Source of the DNA: Nocardiopsis gilva YIM 90087 | GTDB lineage: Bacteria; Actinomycetota; Actinomycetes; Streptosporangiales; Streptosporangiaceae | Assembly (NCBI RefSeq): GCF_002263495.1 | Contig: NZ_CP022753.1 | Coordinates: 4,092,001 to 4,156,000, forward strand | Direction of reading: 5' to 3' | Length of the DNA stretch: 64,000 bases | Shown: positions 58,819 through 64,000 of the stretch, piece by piece | How positions within the stretch are numbered: the stretch's first letter is position 1 | Layout of the letters: every line of letters begins with the position of its first letter | Made by a program: the position numbers and the translations under genes | The notes under the pieces: generated by a model | Told to the model about the DNA's origin: nothing | Databases searched by the model: none | Seen by the model: the letters and a program-made list of their open reading frames with translations, nothing else

Positions 58819-58860
58819 TCGGAGGGTCCCCCGCGTGTTCTCCTGACAGGGACCCTCCGA
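58819..58860 (+). repeat. Inverted repeat after tal, related to the one after tkt
   Basis: TCGGAGGGTCCC and its complement form a perfect 12-bp stem with an 18-base loop, 45 bases past the tal stop. The inner GGAGGGTCC/GGACCCTCC arms are identical to those after tkt. A direct repeat CCCGCGAGCCGAT-like sequence precedes it at 58776-58810. Confidence 0.65.
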
Positions 58861-59003
58861 GCGGCGGACGATTCCACCAGGAACCGCCGGCGACGAAGTA
58901 CAACGAAGCAACCGAGACGACGCGGACCGCGGCCAGCGTCGACCAGCGCGCCGCGGCCCCTCGGGGCCTCGGCGGCACACCACCACACGGGGAGTTTCCA
59001 CAC

Positions 59004-60548
59004 GTGAAAGAACCGGTGATGCCGGGAGCGATCCCGAACCCGCTGCGCAACTTCCTCGACCGGCGGTTGCCTCGCGTCGCCGGGCCGAGTGTGCTCGTGC
59101 TGTTCGGAGTGACGGGCGACCTCGCCCGCAAGAAGCTGCTTCCGGCCATCTACGACCTCGCCAACCGCGGACTGCTGCCGCCGGGCTTCGGCCTGGTGGG
59201 CGTGGCCCGCCGGGACTGGCAGGACGAGGACTTCGCGCGGCTGGCCCACGACGCGGTGCGCGAGCACGCCCGCACCCCCTTCCGGGAGGACGTGTGGCGC
59301 CAGCTCAGCCAAGGCGTCCGCTACGTCCAGGGCGAGCTGCACGACGACGCGGTGTTCGACGAGCTGGCCCGCACCGTCCGCGAGCTGGACACCCAGCGGG
59401 GCACCGGCGGGAACTACGCGTTCTACCTGTCGCTGCCGCCCAAGCTGTTCCCGACCGTCGTCACGCAGCTGAAGCGCTCCGGCCTCGCGGAGTCGGACAA
59501 CGACGCGTGGCGCAGGGTCATCATCGAGAAGCCCTTCGGCCACGACCTGCAGAGCGCCCAAGAGCTCAACGCGGTCGTCGACGACGTGTTCCCGCCCTCG
59601 GCGGTCTTCCGCATCGACCACTATCTGGGCAAGGAAACCGTCCAGAACATCATGGCGCTGCGGTTCGCCAACACTCTCTTCGAACCGCTGTGGAACCGCA
59701 ACTACGTCGACCACGTGCAGATCACCATGGCCGAGGACATCGGCGTGGGCGGCCGGGCCGGGTACTACGACGGCATCGGCGCGGCGCGCGACGTCATCCA
59801 GAACCACCTGCTGCAGCTGCTGGCGCTGGTGGCGATGGAGGAGCCGGTGTCCTTCAACGCCGACGCGATCCGGATGGAGAAGGAGAAGGCGCTGTCGGCG
59901 GTGACGCTGCCGCCCGATCTCGCCACCGGGACCGCGCGCGGTCAGTACGCCGGAGGCTGGCAGGGCGGCGCACAGGTGTCGGGCTACTTGGAGGAGGACG
60001 GCATCCCGTCCGACTCCATCACCGAGACGTACGCCGCGATGAAGTTGGGCGTGAACTCGCGGCGCTGGGCGGGCGTGCCGTTCTACCTGCGCACCGGGAA
60101 GCGTCTGGGGCGCCGCGTGACCGAGGTGGCCCTGGTCTTCCAGCGCGCGCCGCACCAGGTGTTCAGCCAGACCGACGTGGAGGACCTCGGCCAGAACGCG
60201 CTGGTCCTGCGTATCCAGCCGGACGAGGGGGTCACCCTGCGCTTCGGCTCCAAGGTCCCGGGCGCGGCCATGGAGGTGCGCGACGTGACCATGGACTTCG
60301 CCTACGGCCAGTCGTTCACCGAGTCGAGCCCGGAGGCCTACGAGCGGCTCATCCTCGACGTCCTCATCGGCGATCCGCCGCTCTTCCCGCGCCAGGAGGA
60401 GGTCGAGCTGTCCTGGAAGATCCTCGACCCGATCGAGGAGTTCTGGGCCAAGAACGGCCGCCCGGAGGCCTACGGCGCGGGCACCTGGGGCCCGGCCTCA
60501 GGGCACGAGCTGCTCGGCCGCGACGGCCGCCAATGGAGGAGACCATGA
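59004..60548 (+). CDS. zwf: Glucose-6-phosphate dehydrogenase
   Basis: A 514-residue NADP enzyme that opens the oxidative pentose phosphate pathway. The nucleotide-binding motif is LFGVTGDLARKKLLP (about residues 33-47), EKPFGHDL follows, and the substrate site RIDHYLGKETVQNIMALRFAN carries the catalytic His. The C-terminal domain has PFYLRTGKRL. The start is GTG at 59004 with GGGGAG nine bases upstream. Its stop overlaps the opcA start (ATGA), so it is translationally coupled to its own assembly factor. Confidence 0.96.
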   Translation: MKEPVMPGAIPNPLRNFLDRRLPRVAGPSVLVLFGVTGDLARKKLLPAIYDLANRGLLPPGFGLVGVARRDWQDEDFARLAHDAVREHARTPFREDVWRQLSQGVRYVQGELHDDAVFDELARTVRELDTQRGTGGNYAFYLSLPPKLFPTVVTQLKRSGLAESDNDAWRRVIIEKPFGHDLQSAQELNAVVDDVFPPSAVFRIDHYLGKETVQNIMALRFANTLFEPLWNRNYVDHVQITMAEDIGVGGRAGYYDGIGAARDVIQNHLLQLLALVAMEEPVSFNADAIRMEKEKALSAVTLPPDLATGTARGQYAGGWQGGAQVSGYLEEDGIPSDSITETYAAMKLGVNSRRWAGVPFYLRTGKRLGRRVTEVALVFQRAPHQVFSQTDVEDLGQNALVLRIQPDEGVTLRFGSKVPGAAMEVRDVTMDFAYGQSFTESSPEAYERLILDVLIGDPPLFPRQEEVELSWKILDPIEEFWAKNGRPEAYGAGTWGPASGHELLGRDGRQWRRP

Positions 60549-61471
60549 CGCTCTACCTGCCGCGCACCACGACCTCCCAGATCTCCGAGGAACTGGCCGC
60601 CGAGCGGCACAGCGTCGGCGGCGGGGCGATGAGCATGGTGCTGACCCTGATCATCGTCACCGACGAGGCCGACCACTACGACGCCGTGCGCGCCGCCACC
60701 GAGGCCGGGCACGAGCACCCGTCGCGCGTCATCGCGCTGATCCGCCGCGACCCGGACGCCGAACCCGCCATCGACGCCGAGATCCGCCGCCCCGGTACGG
60801 CCGGCCCCGGCGAGGCACTGCTGCTGCGCCTGTACGGACCGCTGGGCGAGCACCCCGATTCGGTCGTCATCCCGCTGCTGGTGCCCGACGCGCCCGTGGT
60901 CGCGTGGTGGCCGGGTCAGGGCCCCACGGATCCGGCGTCGGACCCGGTGGGGCAGATCGCCCACCGGCGCATCACCGACGCGCTGCGCGCCGAGGACCCT
61001 GTCAACGACCTGCTGGACCGGATCCGGCACTACCGCCCCGGCGACACCGACCTCGCCTGGACCCGGCTCACCCCGTGGCGCTCGCTGCTGGCCAGCACCA
61101 TGGACCAGCCGTGCGGCTGGGTGACGGCTGCCGAGGTCACCGCCGAACCGCACTACCCCAGCGCCGAGCTGCTGGCGTCGTGGCTGTCGGACCAGCTGGA
61201 AGTGCCGGTGGAGCGCAAGGAGTCCGACGGCCCCGGCATCACCGGCGCCCGGCTCGTCACCGACTGCGGCGACATCGCGATCAACCGGCTCGACGGACGT
61301 GTCGCCACGCTGTCGCGGCCCAACCAGCCCGACCAGCAGGTGGCGCTGTCGCGGCGGCACGCCGCCGAGGCGCTCGCCGAGGAGCTGCGCCGCCTGGACG
61401 CCGACGAGATCTATGGGAGGACGGCACACCACGTGCGCAGCCGTATGAAGCGAACGGGGGCGACGGCGTGA
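60545..61471 (+). CDS. opcA: Glucose-6-phosphate dehydrogenase assembly protein OpcA
   Basis: A 308-residue soluble protein known to promote assembly and activity of Zwf in actinobacteria and cyanobacteria. Family segments include LTLIIVTDEADHYDAVRAATEAGHEHPSRVIAL, VVIPLLVPDAPVVAWWPG, and DLAWTRLTPWRSLLASTMDQ. ATG at 60545 overlaps the zwf stop and is preceded by GGAGGAG; its stop overlaps the pgl start (GTGA). Confidence 0.95.
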   Translation: MTLYLPRTTTSQISEELAAERHSVGGGAMSMVLTLIIVTDEADHYDAVRAATEAGHEHPSRVIALIRRDPDAEPAIDAEIRRPGTAGPGEALLLRLYGPLGEHPDSVVIPLLVPDAPVVAWWPGQGPTDPASDPVGQIAHRRITDALRAEDPVNDLLDRIRHYRPGDTDLAWTRLTPWRSLLASTMDQPCGWVTAAEVTAEPHYPSAELLASWLSDQLEVPVERKESDGPGITGARLVTDCGDIAINRLDGRVATLSRPNQPDQQVALSRRHAAEALAEELRRLDADEIYGRTAHHVRSRMKRTGATA

Positions 61472-62250
61472 CCACTCCCCGCATCATCGTCCACCCCGAC
61501 GCCGCCCTGCTGGCCGAGGCCACGGCGGCGCGCATCGTGACCCGCCTGGTCGACGCGCAGGCCGCCCGCGGAACGGCGTCGATCGTGCTCACCGGCGGGG
61601 GCGTCGGGATCGCCGTGCTGCGCGAACTCGCCCAGGCCCCGGCGCGCGACGCCATCGACTGGCGGCGCTTGGACATCTGGTGGGGCGACGAGCGCTTCCT
61701 GCCCACCGGTGACCCGGAGCGCAACGAGACCCAGGCGCGTGCGGCGCTGCTGGACCACGTCAAGGTCGACCCGGCGCGCGTGCACCCGATGCCGGCCTCC
61801 GACGGCCCCGACGGCGCCGTGCCCGAACCGGGAGCGGAGCGCTACGCCGACGACCTGGCGCGGGCCGTCGGCCCCGAGGACCACGCGGGGGTGCCGTCGT
61901 TCGATATCTGCCTGCTGGGGATCGGCCCGGACACCCATGTGGCCTCGCTGTTCCCCGAAAAGCCCGCGCTGTATGAGGAGGAGCGGACCGTGGTGGCGGT
62001 GCACGGCGCCCCCAAGCCGCCGCCCACCCGTGTCTCGCTGACACTGCCGGCCATCCGCGCCGCCCACGAGGTCTGGATCCTGGCCAGCGGCGAGGGCAAG
62101 GCCGATGCCGTCCGCATGGCGCTGGGCGATGGCGGCGCCGTGCAGGTGCCGGCGTGCGGTGCGCGCGGGCGCAACCGCACCCTGTTCCTGCTGGACCACG
62201 CCGCCGCGGCCGAGCTGCCCGAGGGCATCGAGGTGCCCGGCGCCCTGTAA
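61468..62250 (+). CDS. pgl: 6-phosphogluconolactonase
   Basis: A 260-residue DevB/SOL-type lactonase that hydrolyses 6-phosphogluconolactone, the product of Zwf. Signatures are SIVLTGGGVGIAVLRELA, DIWWGDERFLPTGDPERNETQAR and DICLLGIGPDTHVASLFP, with the catalytic His in the last one. GTG at 61468 overlaps the opcA stop. The pathway step after this, 6-phosphogluconate dehydrogenase (gnd), is not in the window. Confidence 0.94.
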   Translation: MTTPRIIVHPDAALLAEATAARIVTRLVDAQAARGTASIVLTGGGVGIAVLRELAQAPARDAIDWRRLDIWWGDERFLPTGDPERNETQARAALLDHVKVDPARVHPMPASDGPDGAVPEPGAERYADDLARAVGPEDHAGVPSFDICLLGIGPDTHVASLFPEKPALYEEERTVVAVHGAPKPPPTRVSLTLPAIRAAHEVWILASGEGKADAVRMALGDGGAVQVPACGARGRNRTLFLLDHAAAAELPEGIEVPGAL

Positions 62251-62279
62251 AGCCGTAAAGCACGAGCCCGTGAGGCTGT

Positions 62280-62315
62280 CGGCCCTGCCCCATCCGAACG
62301 GAGGAGGCAGGGCCG
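62280..62315. terminator. Hairpin between pgl and the ArsR gene
   Basis: A 10-bp perfect stem (CGGCCCTGCC and its complement, arms 62280-62289 and 62306-62315) with a 16-base loop lies 30 bases past pgl and just before the end of the convergent ArsR gene. It can serve both transcripts. Confidence 0.65.
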
Positions 62316-62332
62316 TCGCCGTTGGGGCGGGT

Positions 62333-62749
62333 TCACGGCGTCGCGTGGGGGGCGCTCGCGTCGTTCGGGGGTGCGGGGTCCGCACGGACATAGCCCGGAT
62401 CCGCGCACTCGGCCACGCGCACGTTGCCCTGGCGCCGTCCCTCGGCGACGGCGAGTTCGAGGATCCCGGGAAAGCGACGGTCGCACTCCTCGCGCCGGAG
62501 GGCGTTGCGGCGCCGCGTGCCGTCGTCCCACTGGCGCAGAAGCCCGGCCTCGCGCAGGACGCGGAAGTGGCGGGACGCGGCGGACTTGCCGACGGGGAGG
62601 TCGAAGGTGCCGCAGGGGGTGCCGGGGTGGTCCGCGAGGACGGCGACGATCCCCAGGCGGACGGGGTCGCTGAGAGCGGCCATCACGGTGGTGAACACCA
62701 GTTCATCGGCTCCGGGATGGACGAGCGGGGTGGCGGTGCGGCTGGCCAT
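62333..62749 (-). CDS. ArsR-family transcriptional regulator
   Basis: A 138-residue winged helix-turn-helix protein. ALSDPVRLGIVAVLAD (about residues 25-40) starts the fold, and KSAASRHFRVLREAGLLRQWDDGTRRRNALRREE is the recognition helix and wing. The Cys residues (in TPCGTF, EECDRR and AECADP) do not form the classical ELCVCD metal site, so it is probably not an arsenic sensor. ATG at 62749. It is divergent from the LLM monooxygenase gene with two palindromes between, and very likely represses both. Confidence 0.88.
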   Translation of the reverse strand: MASRTATPLVHPGADELVFTTVMAALSDPVRLGIVAVLADHPGTPCGTFDLPVGKSAASRHFRVLREAGLLRQWDDGTRRRNALRREECDRRFPGILELAVAEGRRQGNVRVAECADPGYVRADPAPPNDASAPHATP

Positions 62750-62783
62750 GGTCTTGAGTATGCCTCAGCTCTCCCCTGATCAG

Positions 62784-62805
62784 ATGTTCGCAATAATGCG
62801 AACAT
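62784..62805. promoter_or_regulatory. ArsR-type operator 1
   Basis: A 22-bp palindrome with arms ATGTTCGCA and TGCGAACAT around ATAA. It lies 35 bases upstream of the ArsR gene start, and its core GTTCG/CGAAC is shared with operator 2, centred 34 bases away. Confidence 0.85.
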
Positions 62806-62816
62806 GATGTAGCTTC

Positions 62817-62840
62817 TATGTTCGTAATCTTACGAACATA
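62817..62840. promoter_or_regulatory. ArsR-type operator 2
   Basis: A 24-bp palindrome with perfect 11-base arms TATGTTCGTAA and TTACGAACATA around TC, ending 30 bases before the LLM gene start. Centre-to-centre distance to operator 1 is 34 bases, about three helical turns, so two dimers could bind on one face. Confidence 0.85.
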
Positions 62841-62869
62841 TGCTTCGGCGTCGGGAGAGGCGAACCCAC

Positions 62870-63862
62870 ATGAGCGACCAGCACGACCTCGCGGACACAC
62901 GGGAGCACGGCCAGAACAGCGAACGGGCCCCGTCCGCGGCGCCGCGGGCCCGCCGCGCCGACACCGCCGACCTCAAGCGGCGGCTGGGTCCCATCGGCGT
63001 GTGGTTCGGGCACACCCTGGCCGTGGCCCCCGCGGCCACGGTCCGCCAGGCGGCCCGGGAGCTGGAGCGGCTGGGCTACGGCGCCCTGTGGTTCGGCGGC
63101 GACGGCCCCGGAACCAAGGAGGCGGTCTCGCAGGCGGCGATCCTGCTGTCGGCCACCGAGCGCACGGTCGTGGCCACCGGCATCGCCAGCATCTGGTCGC
63201 GCGACGCCCTCGCCGCCGCCACGGCCGCCACCAGCCTCGCCGAGGCGTGGCCCGACCGATTCCTCCTGGGGCTGGGCGTCAGCCACGCGAAGCTGGTCGC
63301 CGCCCGCGGATCCGAGTACCGCAAACCCCTCACGGCGATGCGCTCCTACCTGGACGCGATGGACGCCGTCGACTACCCCGGCGAGCCGCAGCCCGCGCCC
63401 GCACCACGCGTCCTGGCCGCGCTGCGCCCCAAGATGGTGGGCCTGGCCCGCGACCGCGCCAACGGCGCGCACACCTACTTCACCACGCCCGCGCACACCG
63501 CCCGGGTCCGCGCGACCCTCGGTTCCGAGCCGCTCCTCGCACCGGAGCAGGCCGTGGTCCTCGACACCGATCCGCGGCGCGCCCGTGCCACGGCACGCGG
63601 CCACATGGCCCGTTACCTGGCCCTGCCGAACTACGTCAATAGCCTCCGCGAGCTGGGCTGGGATGACGCGGACTTCGCCGACGGCGGCAGCGACGCCCTG
63701 GTCGACGCGATCGTCCCCTGGGGCGAGCCCGACACCATCGCCGCGCGCCTGCGGGAGCACCGCGACGCCGGTGCCGACCACGTGGCCGTGCAGCCGCTGG
63801 CCGCCACCCTCCCCGAGCAGGTGACCGCCCTCGGTGAGCTGGCGCCGGTGCTGCTCGGATGA
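62870..63862 (+). CDS. LLM-class (F420-dependent type) oxidoreductase
   Basis: A 330-residue luciferase-like monooxygenase-fold protein of the actinobacterial TIGR03620-like branch. ARELERLGYGALWFGG, a GIASIWSRDALAAA segment and FLLGLGVSHAKLV match the family barrel; HTYFTTPAHTARVRATLG and the C-terminal GADHVAVQPLA are also typical. It probably uses coenzyme F420; the substrate is unknown. The first 45 residues are charged and likely disordered. ATG at 62870 follows GGGAGAGG. It is the only structural gene facing the ArsR operators, so it is probably inducible. Confidence 0.85.
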   Translation: MSDQHDLADTREHGQNSERAPSAAPRARRADTADLKRRLGPIGVWFGHTLAVAPAATVRQAARELERLGYGALWFGGDGPGTKEAVSQAAILLSATERTVVATGIASIWSRDALAAATAATSLAEAWPDRFLLGLGVSHAKLVAARGSEYRKPLTAMRSYLDAMDAVDYPGEPQPAPAPRVLAALRPKMVGLARDRANGAHTYFTTPAHTARVRATLGSEPLLAPEQAVVLDTDPRRARATARGHMARYLALPNYVNSLRELGWDDADFADGGSDALVDAIVPWGEPDTIAARLREHRDAGADHVAVQPLAATLPEQVTALGELAPVLLG

Positions 63863-63866
63863 GGCC

Positions 63867-64000
63867 CTAGAGGCGCTGGTACATGATGTGCAGCCCCACG
63901 TCACCCTGCTCCGGGTGCTGGAACGCCCCGGGCACGGTCCCGACGATGCCGAAGCCGAGCGAGCGCCACAGGCCGACGGCGCGGGTGTTGGTCTCCACCA
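63867..64000 (-). CDS. GNAT family N-acetyltransferase, C-terminal part (cut by window edge)
   Basis: The last 44 codons run from the window edge to a TAG stop at 63867. They encode VETNTRAVGLWRSLGF, then IVGTVPGAF and GLHIMYQRL, the final strand-helix-strand of a GNAT acetyltransferase (acetyl-CoA-side Asn and the LW-x-SLGF helix). The start and N-terminus are outside the window. It converges on the LLM gene with four bases between. Confidence 0.85.
   Translation of the reverse strand, partial: VETNTRAVGLWRSLGFGIVGTVPGAFQHPEQGDVGLHIMYQRL

Overview
The window is a 64 kb stretch of a very GC-rich chromosome with GTG and TTG starts, ATGA/GTGA stop-start overlaps and purine-rich ribosome binding sites. 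Several gene sets point to a filamentous actinobacterium: a PucR-type regulator beside fabD-fabH-acpP-fabF-accD, a SufR-headed suf operon, ctaA/ctaB next to tkt-tal-zwf-opcA-pgl, and DUF3052 beside an AhpE peroxiredoxin. A member of the Nocardiopsaceae/Streptosporangiales group is my best inference; the sequence itself only establishes a high-GC actinobacterium.

Layout. 1-5.9 kb: an NB-ARC/TPR ATPase, a DUF2277 protein and a two-gene sugar or inositol operon (TIM-barrel isomerase plus Gfo/Idh/MocA dehydrogenase), divergent from a LacI regulator. Two near-identical palindromic operators lie between them. 5.9-9.3 kb: an accessory region ending at a tRNA-Val. It holds integrase, replication-relaxation and IS3 transposase remnants, and a striking gene for a protein with an N-terminal CxxC thiol-oxidoreductase-like domain, an internal Tat-like segment and an 18-cysteine C-terminal domain, next to one intact and one truncated membrane protein gene. 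9.5-13.3 kb: peroxiredoxin, DUF3052, YjbQ and a PhoD-type phosphoesterase.

13.3-23.9 kb is a 5-oxoproline/D-glutamate locus: an NRAMP-like permease, pxpA, pxpB, pxpC and a DUF1445 D-glutamate cyclase-like gene form one minus-strand operon, divergent from a GntR regulator with a perfect 17-bp palindrome between them. Beyond a 1-kb intergenic region with diverged tandem repeats lies a fused HyuA-HyuB ATP-dependent 5-oxoprolinase. 24-32.5 kb: a membrane protein, then the FasR-like regulator and the fatty acid synthase operon ending in a strong terminator. 32.8-36.4 kb: a GDSL hydrolase and a large unrecognised protein.

36.5-45.4 kb: sufR-sufB-sufD-Rieske-sufC-sufS-sufU-sufT on the minus strand, with a SufR-type operator at the start of sufR and a divergent ABC exporter. 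45.4-51.1 kb: small proteins, arginine deiminase with an APC permease whose 3' end is tandemly duplicated, and an EamA exporter. 51.2-62.3 kb: heme A synthase, a PrsW protease, heme O synthase, and the pentose phosphate genes tkt, tal, zwf, opcA and pgl; zwf-opcA-pgl are translationally coupled. 62.3-64 kb: an ArsR regulator divergent from an F420-type luciferase-like monooxygenase with two operators between them, and the end of a GNAT acetyltransferase gene.
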